Shown piece by piece: positions 42,893 to 53,996 of a stretch of 64,000 nt of DNA. The position numbers and the translations under genes were made by a program. The stretch is taken from assembly GCA_021604665.1 (NCBI GenBank), contig BQJK01000001.1:868001-932000 (forward strand). The letters run 5' to 3'. The notes beneath the pieces are model-generated. The model saw nothing but the letters and a program-made list of their open reading frames with translations, made no database searches and was not told where the DNA came from. The DNA comes from Rhodomicrobium sp. Its GTDB lineage: Bacteria > Pseudomonadota > Alphaproteobacteria > Rhizobiales > HXMU1428-3. How positions within the stretch are numbered: the stretch's first letter is position 1; the number at the start of each line of letters is the position of its first letter.

Positions 42893-43768
42893 TTAAATCT
42901 CCCCCTCAAGACCAAATTTTGCCAGGTCCCGGCGATAGAAAATACCCCCTAACGGCAGCGCCGCTAGATAGAGGCCGCAAATAACCGAGAGCGTTATGTA
43001 GGGGTAAGTGAAGAGAATGGCCGCAAACAAAACACCCGCCACAGTTAGCGGCATGGCATAGACAAACTTAATCCGGTGCCCAAGCAACTTGCCAGAAAAA
43101 CTCGGCAAGGTAGAGACCATCAACCCAGCAATAATCACCATATAAAGCGCGATAAGCGGCGGCACATCCCGAACAACATCAAGCCCCGCCTGATAAAGGT
43201 AAAGCGGCAGCATCACCATAAGCGCCCCAGCCGGAGCCGGGATGCCTTCAAAATATTTTTGCCGCCACTGCGCTTTATTCGGGTCATCAATACTGACATT
43301 AAACCGCGCCAAGCGCAGCGCAGCTGAAATAGAAAAGGCCAAAGCTGCAATCCAGCCAAAGCTCTTCAAATCATTCAAGCCCCAGGTGAAAAGTAGAATA
43401 GCCGGCGCAACACCAAAATTGACAAAATCAGCCAGAGAATCCAGCTCGGCACCAAATTTGGAGGAAGCCTTCAATAGCCGCGCCACACGACCATCAAGCC
43501 CATCTAGCGCGCCAGCCAAAACAATCAACCCAATCGCCAGCTCAAGCCGCCCATCAATCGCCATTCTGATTGAGGTCAACCCAGCACTCAGCCCCATCAG
43601 CGTGATTACATTGGGGATAAGCGCCCGAAGCGGCACCCGCCGGTCACTACGGCGCAATAAAAACCGCTTTCGCCCACGGCCATTGCTTTTGCGCCCCTTA
43701 GCCTTTGGCTTTATAGCAGGCGTCACCTTGGTAGGATCACTTTCTGGCTCGCTCGTCTCGGCACTCAT
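42893..43768 (-). CDS. pssA: CDP-diacylglycerol--serine O-phosphatidyltransferase
   Basis: DGLDGRVARLLKASSKFGAELDSLAD CDP-alcohol phosphotransferase motif; next to psd. Confidence 0.95.
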   Translation of the reverse strand: MSAETSEPESDPTKVTPAIKPKAKGRKSNGRGRKRFLLRRSDRRVPLRALIPNVITLMGLSAGLTSIRMAIDGRLELAIGLIVLAGALDGLDGRVARLLKASSKFGAELDSLADFVNFGVAPAILLFTWGLNDLKSFGWIAALAFSISAALRLARFNVSIDDPNKAQWRQKYFEGIPAPAGALMVMLPLYLYQAGLDVVRDVPPLIALYMVIIAGLMVSTLPSFSGKLLGHRIKFVYAMPLTVAGVLFAAILFTYPYITLSVICGLYLAALPLGGIFYRRDLAKFGLEGEI

Positions 43769-43844
43769 CCATTAAACCCATTCATACATCTAATCAGAAA
43801 ACCAACTTATCGGCCGGTGCTCATTCTATAAAATACAAGGCAAG

Positions 43845-44558
43845 TTATTGTGCCCGCGCTTCTCTAACCTCTTCATCAGAACGCAGATCAGCAAAAACAG
43901 TTTCGCCGCCAATCGCTTTTTGGCCAACAGAAACCAGCGCTGTCTTGCCCTTGGGCAAATAAACATCCACCCGGCTGCCAAAACGGATAAGACCATAGCG
44001 CTCTCCAACGCCAAGCTGTTCGCCCGCCTTCACAAAACAAAGAATACGCCGTGCGATCAATCCTGCAATCTGTACCACACCGATTTTATCACCTTTAGGC
44101 GTTTCTATCACAATGCCATTTCTCTCATTATCTTCACTGGCCTTATCAAGCACAGCATTGAGAAACAGCCCCGGCGTATAAGCAACCTCTTTGACATCAC
44201 CCGCCACAGGGGCGCGTTGTATATGGACATCAAAAATTGAAAGGAAAGTTGAAACCCGCACCAGCGGTTCATCGCCAAGTGCAAGCTCCTTTGGCGGCAT
44301 CACTTCTTCAATCGCAGTAATGCGCCCATCAGCCGGGGCAATAACTAGCCCTTCCCGGGTTTGAGTTACCCGCTCAGGGTCACGAAAGAAATAAACGATC
44401 CATAATGTAATAATCGCTGCAATCCAACCAAGTGGCGCCCAAAGCAGAAACAGTAATAGGGTTGCAATGGCCCCTATCGCCACAAATTTATGGCCATCGC
44501 GATGCACAGGCACCAATACGGTCTCTAAGGTATCAAGAATACTGTTATGTTCAGCCAC
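43845..44558 (-). CDS. psd: phosphatidylserine decarboxylase
   Basis: 237 aa; [31 protein letters not shown]. Confidence 0.95.
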   Translation of the reverse strand: MAEHNSILDTLETVLVPVHRDGHKFVAIGAIATLLLFLLWAPLGWIAAIITLWIVYFFRDPERVTQTREGLVIAPADGRITAIEEVMPPKELALGDEPLVRVSTFLSIFDVHIQRAPVAGDVKEVAYTPGLFLNAVLDKASEDNERNGIVIETPKGDKIGVVQIAGLIARRILCFVKAGEQLGVGERYGLIRFGSRVDVYLPKGKTALVSVGQKAIGGETVFADLRSDEEVREARAQ

Positions 44559-44687
44559 GATGGGACCTCTTATCTAATTAAACGCCCTGATTTATAGGGA
44601 TATAACTTATAATGCACAAATCTTATAAAGAACTAAGGGAGCCCCCTCAGCAAAAAGCCATGAACCAGTTAACTCATGTCATATAAC

Positions 44688-46583
44688 TTAAGCAGGCTCC
44701 CGCACATCGTCGCTATCTTTCAAAGAGCGTTGCTGCTGCCACAGCCCGGCATAAACACCATTGCTGGCAACCAGCTCATCATGTGTACCGCGCTCAACAA
44801 TCACCCCAGACTCTAGCACAAGAATTTCATCAGCATGTGTCACTGTAGAAAGCCGGTGAGCAATCACCAATGTTGTGCGCTCACGCGCCACCTGATCAAG
44901 CGCTCCTTGTATCTCTTTTTCGGTATAACTATCAAGCGCGCTTGTTGCTTCATCTAGCATCAATATCGGCGGCGCTTTCAAAATAGTTCTGGCTATAGCA
45001 ACCCGCTGCTTTTCCCCGCCTGAAAGCTTAAGGCCCCGCTCACCAACCATAGTGTTATAGCCCTCAGGTAGATCCCTGATAAAGCCGTCAATCTGTGCCA
45101 TCTTAGCGGCCTCAATAACATCCTCACGTTTCGCATCAGGCCGCCCATAAGCAATGTTATAATAGATGCTTTCATTAAACAGCACCGTATCTTGCGGCAC
45201 CATACCAATCACCGCGCGCAAACTCTTTTGCGTCACCTTGGAGATATCCTGCCCATCAATAAGAATGCGCCCACTTGAGAGATCATAAAACCGAAACAGC
45301 GCCCGCGACAATGTCGATTTACCAGCACCAGATGGCCCAACGATAGCTGTCATTTTACCAGCCGGCACCCGAAAGCTGACATCCTTTAATATTGGCCGCG
45401 CCGGATCATAAGCAAACTTAACACCTTCAAACTTAATTTCACCATCAGTCACAACCAGTGGCTTAGACCCTGGCTCATCTGTCACTTCAGGGTATCGGTC
45501 CAGCAAAGTGAACATATTCTCAAGGTCAACCAACCCCTGACGAATTTCACGGTAAACCATGCCAAGGAAATTTAACGGGATTTGTAATTGAATAAGCAGA
45601 GCATTGACCATGACAAAATCACCTAAAGTCAGTGTTTTATCAACAACCCCAAATGCAGCCATCAGCATGGCAATGGTCAACCCAATGGTGAAAATTGCCG
45701 CCTGCCCAGCATTCAACACCCCTAAAGATGTATAGGTGCGAATGGCCGCCCGCTCATAGCCGCTCATCACCTTGTCATAGCGCTTGGCCTCAAGCTCTTC
45801 ATTACCAAAATACTTGATGGTCTCATAATTCAGAAGGCTATCAACCGCCTTTGAACCAGCCTCATTATCAGACTGGTTCATATCCCGGCGAATACCAATC
45901 CGCCAGTCGCTGGCGATCTTCGTGAAATAAAGATAGACCAGCACAGTGACAGCAAGCACCAGAACATAAGCCCAGCCGAACATATAACCAAAAATGCTGA
46001 AAACCAGCATCAGCTCTAGCATGGTAGGTAAAAAATTGAGCACACCCATTCTGATAATTAGCTCAATCGCCGTGCTTGCCCGCGAGACAACCCGGTTAAG
46101 CTCACCAGTGCGGCGCTCCAGGTGAAAGCGCAGTGATAAAGTGTGCAAATGACGAAAAGTTTCAACCGAAAGGGCACGAACAGCATTTTGCCCAACACTG
46201 ATGAATAACCCATCCCTCAGGGCATTAAAGGCGATCATCATAATCCGCCCCATACCATAGGCAATGATCAACATGATAGGCACCAGACCAAGCACAACAA
46301 TCTCAGACTGGCCATAAAGCGCATCGAGCGCGTTCACAGCTCCTTTATAAGCAAAGGGCACAGAGACAGTGACGATTTTAGCCAAAATCAGTGCAGCAAA
46401 AGCCAGCACAACACGCAGCCTCAAATCAAACCGGCCTTCAGGCCAGGCAAATGGCAGCAGCGATTTTAGGACATAAAAGGGATCAACCTGGTCTGCATCA
46501 ATCTGAGGGTCAGGATCATCGTTGGTTTTTAACCGTCGCATGCACCCTGCCAGACCATCTTTATAAGAGACATAGTTATTCAA
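44688..46583 (-). CDS. Atm1/ABCB7-type ABC exporter
   Basis: 631 aa; six-TM domain plus GPSGAGKSTLSRALFRFYD and LSGGEKQRVAIAR; IKYFGNEELEAKRYD typical of Atm1. Confidence 0.92.
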   Translation of the reverse strand: MNNYVSYKDGLAGCMRRLKTNDDPDPQIDADQVDPFYVLKSLLPFAWPEGRFDLRLRVVLAFAALILAKIVTVSVPFAYKGAVNALDALYGQSEIVVLGLVPIMLIIAYGMGRIMMIAFNALRDGLFISVGQNAVRALSVETFRHLHTLSLRFHLERRTGELNRVVSRASTAIELIIRMGVLNFLPTMLELMLVFSIFGYMFGWAYVLVLAVTVLVYLYFTKIASDWRIGIRRDMNQSDNEAGSKAVDSLLNYETIKYFGNEELEAKRYDKVMSGYERAAIRTYTSLGVLNAGQAAIFTIGLTIAMLMAAFGVVDKTLTLGDFVMVNALLIQLQIPLNFLGMVYREIRQGLVDLENMFTLLDRYPEVTDEPGSKPLVVTDGEIKFEGVKFAYDPARPILKDVSFRVPAGKMTAIVGPSGAGKSTLSRALFRFYDLSSGRILIDGQDISKVTQKSLRAVIGMVPQDTVLFNESIYYNIAYGRPDAKREDVIEAAKMAQIDGFIRDLPEGYNTMVGERGLKLSGGEKQRVAIARTILKAPPILMLDEATSALDSYTEKEIQGALDQVARERTTLVIAHRLSTVTHADEILVLESGVIVERGTHDELVASNGVYAGLWQQQRSLKDSDDVREPA

Positions 46584-46874
46584 AGCTCCAGTTTGGGTGC
46601 GTGAATTCTAGATTAACAGGCTAAAGCCAAACTCATTTGAGACAAGCGAAACTCTAGAGATATATGACTTTGGAGATACATAAAACTAGAGATACATGTC
46701 ACCAGAGATTAGAGGCTCCAAAGAGACAAAAAAATTAGAAGACGGCCATATAAATAAAGGGGCTATTACAAGCCAGGCCCCCACAAAGCCAAACTCCCAT
46801 ATCCCTATATCTGGTTATAGAGCAGCCCAAAATCAAGAGCAACCACAGGCAGGCCCCATTGCCTTGTTCCAGCA

Positions 46875-46905
46875 ATAAAAAACCGCGACTGATAATCAGC
46901 CACGG
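46875..46905 (-). terminator. terminator of LysM protein gene
   Basis: 11-bp stem CCGTGGCTGAT/ATCAGTCGCGG (two G-U pairs) followed by U-run on the minus strand. Confidence 0.75.
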
Positions 46906-47006
46906 CCTAACAGAATAGAGTGATGAGACAAGAGACAATAGGCCAGTGGAAATGCGACCAATGGCGCTGGCTTAAGGATTATAGCGCCCTACTCGGGGCG
47001 GCCTGA

Positions 47007-50000
47007 TTAAGCAGCCTTAACCCGCAATTTAACCTTAGGCTTAATCATAGATGGGTTCTTGGTAAGCCCAGGGTTAAGTTTGATAATATCTTTATAGCGA
47101 CCGCCATTGCCATAAACACGCTGCGCAATTTTCCAGAGATTGTCACCAGCCTGCACAATGTAGAACTCTGTCTCCGCCTCGTCTTTATCACTAGCGGATT
47201 TTTTACTGTCATCAATTTTGGCAACTGATTTTTCAGTTTTCTGCTTTTCATTAGCCTTATCAATGTCGATAGCTGCTTTTTTCTCGTTAACCTTAATGGA
47301 TTGGGGATTAACAGGCTCAGCTTTTTCAGCTAGCTCAGCACCCTCACGCACAATCAGCTTCTGCTTCGGGTAAATAAAGTTTGCGCTTTTGAGCTTGGGA
47401 TTCAGTTTCAAAATATCTTTATATTTCTGGCTGTCTCCCAAAACTTTCTGAGCAATTTTAGACAATGTATCCCCAGGCTTCACCACATATGTGGTAGCCA
47501 ATTCAGGCTCAGCCACAGCGGCGGCCTTATCGGCACCATTTGTCTCACTCTCTGATTTTTTAAGGTCTGCCTGATCATCTAAAGCCGCGCTCTCTTTGGC
47601 GGGGTCTTTATCTAAAACAGCAACCTCAACAGCTTTAGCCTGACTTTCAACTTCGTCTTTTTTTAATCCCTCATCGGCATCTGCTTTCAAAGCAGCCACT
47701 GGCTTTTCTTCTTTTACAGTTTTATCAGGCGAAGCAATTTTATCATCATCAGTTTTATCTGCTGCAGATTTCGAAGCCTTATTTTTCAGGCCAGAAACTT
47801 TTTGTTTTTTGCCTTTACCAGCCCTGGCAACATCATCAGAAATTGACGCAACCACAATATGATCAGCGCTATCCTCATCATTTAAACGATGCTGACCTTT
47901 GATATCTGACACTTTCCGAACTGGCAGTGGCAGATCTTTGGTAACAGCAGTGCCGACATCAGAAATTTTCCCACCAGCATTACTGGCTAATGGAGACATG
48001 CCTTTCGCAGATAAAAGCGGAGAACCTCCACCAGCCTCATCGGCTTTCAACTTATCCCGCATAACGGCTAGCGCTTTATCACCAAGCCCAATACCAACCG
48101 TATCAGCTTTGTAGCCTTTGGGTTTTTTCAAAGCTTTGGTCTGAGCAAACGGCATCGTCTTACGCGCCAGAGTTAGCCCGCCTTTTGACATATGTTCCGC
48201 ATGGACAAGATGCCCGCCCTGCGGCAGATAGAGCGATTTTGTAATCGTCCAGCTGCCTGTTTCATCCGTATCAACATCGCCAAGATAGGTCATATCAATA
48301 TAGATAGAAAGCCGGGACAAAGGCTGAGAACGGCCCTGAATAGACAGCTCTCCCTCGCCTTTTTTGGCGCTGATAAGCTTATAATCAATCTGATCAAGCA
48401 TCAGAGATTTCATGGCAGCAAAGCGCACTTCATCAACCCGGGAAACATCAGGCTTATCTGAAGGTTTCAGGTCTTTATCATCCCCATCAGTAATAAGCGC
48501 CAGTATATTCTTAAGTTTCGTAACCACACCATTCTTAGGTTCTTCCACTTTAACATCACTGGCCGGATCTAAGCCGGCAACTCGCTCACCATTGATTTCA
48601 GGGGCGACACCAATGGGCTGCAATTTAGCTGACACAAATGGCTTGGGCTCACCTTCACCGCTCGTAGTATCCTTCTTTTCATCACCTGAAATAATACTGT
48701 TCTTAATAACCGGCAAACTACCCTCTGGCAGCGCAGCCACTTTTTGCTCTTTACCCTCAGGCCGTTTATCGGCTGTTTCAATAGCGTCCCGTTTTTTATC
48801 CTTGGCAGCAACAGCAGGCTCAACCAAAGCAACATCAGCACCTTTTAATTTGGGTAAATCAGGTTGTGTCGCTTTATCACCAGCTTCACTCACGGCAACA
48901 TCGCTGCTATCAGCCTTGAGCTCGCCAGAGCTTTTATCACCAGACTTTTTACCTGCTGTCACTTCTGATGCAGTTTTCTTATCCAATGTCTGATCTGCTT
49001 TAACGACCTCAGCAGCATCCGTTTCTGCTTCAGCATTCTCTGCTTCAGTGTTGTCAGCTTCATCAACAGACTTCACATCAAGCGCCGCCACAGCAATCTC
49101 ACTATCCGTAACTGTCTCTGGCTTATCACCCCAAACATTACCAGTTGGCACTGACCAGCGTTTCGGTGCAGCAACAGCTTCCTTAACATTACTGCTCAAC
49201 TTACTCACGGTTTTGGCAATACCATCACCAGCTTCAACAGCCACATCCTTCACATGGTCAAAGCTACGCTCAATTTGAGCTACAACACCATATTGCGGAT
49301 CGGCCGCATCAGGGACTTGCCAGATCGGAGCTTTCTTATTTTCTTCAACCTGACCAGTAGAGGCTTCATCTTTAGAAGATAAATCCGCGCCGCCATCAGC
49401 CAAACGAAGGGTCGATTGATCCTTATTATCCGGTGCGCCTTTCTCATTATCCAGAAGCGCAGTTTCAATAACGCCTTGTCTGTCTGCTTCTTTGCTATCA
49501 ATAGCCTCCTCACCGATGAGATCCTTCGGCGCAGCGGCGGCTTCACCTGCCGCTAATTTCTTATCGGCATTCTTAATGCCATCATTGACCAGCCGTTCTT
49601 CATCTTTGCCTAATAGCGCAGGCGCTTTTGTAACAGCTATTTCTGAGGCTTTAGCTCGTTCATTCTCAGCAACCGGCTTTTTCTTGGCAGCAGCGGCAAC
49701 AGCAACTTTACTTGAAGACTTATCTTCACTTGCCACATCTTTTACTGGGGACACCTCTTTTGCCGGGGCCTCCTCTTTAGCCTTGAGAGGTTCAGCTGTC
49801 TTCGCAGGTTTTTCAATAATTTTGGGCGTCGCCGCAATAAGCGTTGCTAATTCGGCATCAACAGCATCCATCAAATCAGAGGACCCTGTTTTCTTAGCCT
49901 TTTTAGTTTTCTTGACGGCAGCAATTTTAGCCGCCTTAACACCAGTTATCTCACTATTCTTCTCTTCTACATTTTCAGTGATAGATGCGGTCACTTCTTC

Positions 50001-51419
50001 CGCGTCCTGCCCCTCATACTTATCAACAGGCACAGCTACACGGTCTTTCGGCAATCGGCTGATGTCTTTTATGATCTCAGGCGCAGACGGCGCCGCAGTC
50101 ACAGCCTCTTGTTTCACATCAGAGAGGCGCACTTCAATCTTATCAATCACCTCAATTTCTTCAGGGCTGGGCGCTACATCATAATAAGCAATCCGGCGGT
50201 TATTCCCATCATGGTCCTCATAGGCAAAGGCCAATTTGTCAGCCCGCCCATGATGAACCAACCGCGTGCCGTCTTTGGTTTTTAAGTTTCCATCCTGGTT
50301 ATATTCAGGTTGAACACCAGTTGGAATTTCCCACTTGCCTTCATTATCCGCCAAGCGCATTTGGTCTATATATACCGGGTCATTGCCATCAGGTACCGAC
50401 CAAATTTTATCACCAACAATGGTGGTCTTCACATCACTCGCTATAGAGCTGATCTTTTTGCCAACAGTCTCAGTGGCGTCAGCAGCCGAACCGCTAACTT
50501 CATCCGCAATGGCGGCAATCTTCTGCGACACTTTCGGGTACATCGGGTCAACACCTGTTGGCACATGCCATGGGCGGTCCCCAACACGAAGGGCGGTGCT
50601 CTCATCATAATCTGGGTCAGCGCCAAAAGGCACAGTCCAGGGGGGTGCGTTTAAAGTCGGTGTTTCTTTAACTGCTCTGACAAGCTTTTGAGCTGTCATC
50701 TCAGCAATCTTGGTTTCTGCAGTGGCTTTGTCAGGTCCAGCTATCGCCTTTAAATCATCAACGGCTTCTTTAAGCTGGATACCATTCTCAGCTTTTACCT
50801 TCGCAGCTGTAATTTTGTCGCCAACATCCTGATCACTATCAGCATCAGTTTCAGCAACAGCAATCTTATCAGAACCGCTCACTGCCTCATCAGAAACAGC
50901 ATCATCTTTAACTGCGCGGCCGTTCTCGGCGGTAATCTCAGCACCATCCACCGCGGCGACATTAGAGCTATCCACTTTGGCATCAAGTGGCTCACTCTCT
51001 TTGCGCAGCGGAAGATTAATCTCAGCCAAGGCAACCTCAACCGAAATTCCATTATCGCCCTTAGCCTCACCAGCACCCTTAACCTCACCAGCATTGGCAA
51101 CAGCAATCGCCGGAATGTCACTAGTCATATCTGCTAGCCCATTCGTCACACCTTCGGTAAGTTTGCTAAATTCTTTCGAAGCCGCAGCAGCTAATTCATC
51201 TGCCCGCTCCAGGGTGGATTTCGCCTCATGATTAGCTACAGGTTTGTACTTAGCTTCATCAGCCCGTGGCTGATCAGCTTGAGCAAGTGCCAAGCTCCGT
51301 CGGTCCTGGTTTGTCTCCCAAAGGGAGTAGACAGTCGCCCCCCATAGAACACAGGCCGCTAAAGCCAGAGAAACCGATACTGTTCGCACGCCGTACATTT
51401 GGTGGCACCTTTCATACAC
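47007..51419 (-). CDS. giant repeat-containing LysM protein (1470 aa)
   Basis: N-terminal TM, several W-x-[VI]-P...P-x-Y motifs, Ig-like segment (GELSIQGRSQPLSRLSIYIDMTYLGDVDTDETGSWTI), two C-terminal LysM domains. Start may be 51398 (MYGVRTV..., AGGTG upstream). Confidence 0.9.
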   Translation of the reverse strand: MYERCHQMYGVRTVSVSLALAACVLWGATVYSLWETNQDRRSLALAQADQPRADEAKYKPVANHEAKSTLERADELAAAASKEFSKLTEGVTNGLADMTSDIPAIAVANAGEVKGAGEAKGDNGISVEVALAEINLPLRKESEPLDAKVDSSNVAAVDGAEITAENGRAVKDDAVSDEAVSGSDKIAVAETDADSDQDVGDKITAAKVKAENGIQLKEAVDDLKAIAGPDKATAETKIAEMTAQKLVRAVKETPTLNAPPWTVPFGADPDYDESTALRVGDRPWHVPTGVDPMYPKVSQKIAAIADEVSGSAADATETVGKKISSIASDVKTTIVGDKIWSVPDGNDPVYIDQMRLADNEGKWEIPTGVQPEYNQDGNLKTKDGTRLVHHGRADKLAFAYEDHDGNNRRIAYYDVAPSPEEIEVIDKIEVRLSDVKQEAVTAAPSAPEIIKDISRLPKDRVAVPVDKYEGQDAEEVTASITENVEEKNSEITGVKAAKIAAVKKTKKAKKTGSSDLMDAVDAELATLIAATPKIIEKPAKTAEPLKAKEEAPAKEVSPVKDVASEDKSSSKVAVAAAAKKKPVAENERAKASEIAVTKAPALLGKDEERLVNDGIKNADKKLAAGEAAAAPKDLIGEEAIDSKEADRQGVIETALLDNEKGAPDNKDQSTLRLADGGADLSSKDEASTGQVEENKKAPIWQVPDAADPQYGVVAQIERSFDHVKDVAVEAGDGIAKTVSKLSSNVKEAVAAPKRWSVPTGNVWGDKPETVTDSEIAVAALDVKSVDEADNTEAENAEAETDAAEVVKADQTLDKKTASEVTAGKKSGDKSSGELKADSSDVAVSEAGDKATQPDLPKLKGADVALVEPAVAAKDKKRDAIETADKRPEGKEQKVAALPEGSLPVIKNSIISGDEKKDTTSGEGEPKPFVSAKLQPIGVAPEINGERVAGLDPASDVKVEEPKNGVVTKLKNILALITDGDDKDLKPSDKPDVSRVDEVRFAAMKSLMLDQIDYKLISAKKGEGELSIQGRSQPLSRLSIYIDMTYLGDVDTDETGSWTITKSLYLPQGGHLVHAEHMSKGGLTLARKTMPFAQTKALKKPKGYKADTVGIGLGDKALAVMRDKLKADEAGGGSPLLSAKGMSPLASNAGGKISDVGTAVTKDLPLPVRKVSDIKGQHRLNDEDSADHIVVASISDDVARAGKGKKQKVSGLKNKASKSAADKTDDDKIASPDKTVKEEKPVAALKADADEGLKKDEVESQAKAVEVAVLDKDPAKESAALDDQADLKKSESETNGADKAAAVAEPELATTYVVKPGDTLSKIAQKVLGDSQKYKDILKLNPKLKSANFIYPKQKLIVREGAELAEKAEPVNPQSIKVNEKKAAIDIDKANEKQKTEKSVAKIDDSKKSASDKDEAETEFYIVQAGDNLWKIAQRVYGNGGRYKDIIKLNPGLTKNPSMIKPKVKLRVKAA

Positions 51420-51788
51420 AAGTAAATGTGGTATATTATCAAATCAACTTGACAAGCGCAATTTGCCGCTATTCTCCCGTACCAATACACGAAATCTCAT
51501 CCAGATTGAGGCAAAACGCTTTCACGGTTTCAAGAGGGTTAACAGACTGTTGCTAAATAAGCACAAAGCCCCTAGCGGAACCAATAGCTACAAACAACCT
51601 AAAAACCGCTCATTTACCCCTCAGAGCGGTTATTTCCATTGCAACTATCCATATAGCAAAGTATATCACCTCTTAGCCCAATCAAGATGACATGACAATT
51701 TGACGCGGCTTCCATCGTGCCTGAAATGCCACAAACCCCAGCTCCCTCCCCCCAAGAGCCATAAGAATAAAGGACCACCCAGAGCATC

Positions 51789-52373
51789 ATGACAGATGGC
51801 ACGACTCACCAGCCCCTTAATGAAAACATTAAGTCCATCTGCGTCTTTTGCGGCTCTGGTAACGGAAAAAACCCGGCATTCATCAGCGCGGCGGCCGCAC
51901 TTGGGGCGTTACTCGCTACTAGAAACATTCATCTTATCTTCGGCGGCGGGGATATGGGGTTAATGGGCGCAGCGGCAAAAGCGGCGCGCGGGGCAGGCGG
52001 TCAGGTCACCGGTATCATCCCTGAGTTTCTGCTCAAATATCAAAACAGCGAATTGATCAAAAGCGAAACCATCATCACACCAGACATGCACAGCCGCAAA
52101 GCCGCGATGTACGCAAAGGCAGATGGCTTCATCGCTCTGCCCGGCGGCATCGGCACACTGGAAGAGCTGGTGGAAACCATGACATGGGAACAGCTTGGCC
52201 AACACACCAAACCAATCATCCTGCTAAATATAGAAAAATTCTGGCAGCCCTTTTTAAAGCTGTTGCATCACATGAATGATGAAGCCTTCATTCGCCCCGG
52301 GTTAGAGGTCAATTTACATGTCATAGATGAAGTGAATGATCTAAAAGCCTTACTGCCAGATCACAGCCTCTAA
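51789..52373 (+). CDS. LOG-family (TIGR00730) protein
   Basis: GGGDMGLMGA, LPGGIGTLEELVE (PGGxGTxxE). Confidence 0.94.
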   Translation: MTDGTTHQPLNENIKSICVFCGSGNGKNPAFISAAAALGALLATRNIHLIFGGGDMGLMGAAAKAARGAGGQVTGIIPEFLLKYQNSELIKSETIITPDMHSRKAAMYAKADGFIALPGGIGTLEELVETMTWEQLGQHTKPIILLNIEKFWQPFLKLLHHMNDEAFIRPGLEVNLHVIDEVNDLKALLPDHSL

Positions 52374-52379
52374 ACGCCG

Positions 52380-53996
52380 CTAAGAAATAGAAGGCGCTTC
52401 AGCACCATCACGCATCAACTTGTAATTGATAGAATCTATCAGCGCTTCAAAACTCGCATCTACAATATTAGTAGAGACCCCAATCGTATACCAGCGCCCG
52501 CCTTTACCATCCCGGCTTTCAATCAGCACCCGCGTCACCGCATCAGTACCGCCAGTTAATATGCGCACCTTATAATCAACCAGCTCAAGATCTTCTATAT
52601 AAGCCTGATAGCGCCCAAGATCTTTGCGCAGCGCCCGGTCAAGCGCATGAACAGGACCATTCCCCTCACCCACATGCGCTATGGTCTCTCCATCAACCGT
52701 CACCTTTGTGGTGGCTTCAGAAACAGTTGTTAACTCACCTGCTGCATTATAGCGGCGCTCAACCATCACCCGAAAACGATCAACCACAAAATAGCGCGGT
52801 ACATCCCCAAGGATCCGGCGCGCCAATAATTCAAATGAGGCATCCGCCCCTTCATAGCTATAACCCAGCGCAGAGCGGCGCTTCACTTCAAACAGCAATT
52901 CATCAACCCGGTCATCATTCGCCGGCAAGTTAATATTGAGCCGTTTCAACTCCGCCAGAATATTCGATTTACCGGCCTGATTAGAGACCAGAAGCTTCCG
53001 CTCATTCCCAACCGCCTCTGGAGCCACATGCTCATAAGTCGCCGGGTCCTTCTGCACTGCGGAAACATGAATGCCGCCTTTATGGGCAAAAGCAGAGCTA
53101 CCCACATAAGGCTGCGAAGGCAAAGGCGCGCGGTTTAAAACCTCATCCAATAACCTTGAGAGATGCGTAATCCCCTGCAAGCGCAGCGGCGTAATGCCGG
53201 TATCAAACGCATCAGCAAAATCTGATTTCAAAAGCAATGTAGGGATGATCGAGGTGAGATTAGCATTGCCGCAGCGCTCCCCCAGACCATTGATAGTGCC
53301 CTGCACTTGCCGCACCCCGGCACGGATAGCCATGAGAGAATTTGCAACAGCATTGCCAGTATCATTATGAGCATGGATCCCAAGCGAAACGCCAGGCACA
53401 ACCTTGGCAGTCTCCGCGACAATTTCAAAAACCTCATGTGGCAATGCCCCACCATTCGTGTCGCACAGCACAACCCAGCGCGCCCCCGCCTCATATGCCG
53501 CCTTAGCACAGGAAAGCGCATAGTCTTTATTGGTGCGAAAGCCATCAAAATAATGCTCACAGTCAATCATCGCCTCTCGTCCAGAGGAGACAACCGCCTC
53601 AACACTTTCACCTATGGTCTGTAGATTTTCTTCATTGGTCACACCAAGGGCAACCCGCACATGGTAATCCCATGTTTTCGCAACAAGACAAATCGCATCA
53701 GCCTCGGCCGCCAGCAAAGCCTGAAAGCCGCCATCATTAGACAGCGAGCGCCCAACCCGCCGCGTCATACCGAAGGCAGTAAGCCGGGCATCCTTAAAGC
53801 TGTGCTTTTCCTGAAAGAATTCACTATCAGTCGGGTTCGCGCCCGGATAACCACCTTCAATATAATCAATACCAAGCTCATCGAGCGCGCCAGCCAGCAA
53901 CAGCTTGTCATCGATAGAGAAATCAACCCCTTGTGTCTGCGCCCCATCACGCAAGGTGGTATCATATAAATAGAGCCGTTCTTTTTCACCGGTCAT
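52380..53996 (-). CDS. cimA: citramalate synthase
   Basis: LYDTTLRDGAQTQGVDFSIDDKLLLAGALDELGIDYIEGGYPGANPTD, LeuA dimer-like C-terminus; start 53996 or 54026. Confidence 0.94.
   Translation of the reverse strand: MTGEKERLYLYDTTLRDGAQTQGVDFSIDDKLLLAGALDELGIDYIEGGYPGANPTDSEFFQEKHSFKDARLTAFGMTRRVGRSLSNDGGFQALLAAEADAICLVAKTWDYHVRVALGVTNEENLQTIGESVEAVVSSGREAMIDCEHYFDGFRTNKDYALSCAKAAYEAGARWVVLCDTNGGALPHEVFEIVAETAKVVPGVSLGIHAHNDTGNAVANSLMAIRAGVRQVQGTINGLGERCGNANLTSIIPTLLLKSDFADAFDTGITPLRLQGITHLSRLLDEVLNRAPLPSQPYVGSSAFAHKGGIHVSAVQKDPATYEHVAPEAVGNERKLLVSNQAGKSNILAELKRLNINLPANDDRVDELLFEVKRRSALGYSYEGADASFELLARRILGDVPRYFVVDRFRVMVERRYNAAGELTTVSEATTKVTVDGETIAHVGEGNGPVHALDRALRKDLGRYQAYIEDLELVDYKVRILTGGTDAVTRVLIESRDGKGGRWYTIGVSTNIVDASFEALIDSINYKLMRDGAEAPSIS

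Noticed and set aside
49492-50184. 230-aa plus-strand ORF (also 48412-48993)
   Set aside because: Antisense to the repetitive LysM protein; Ser/Ala-rich shadow frame.
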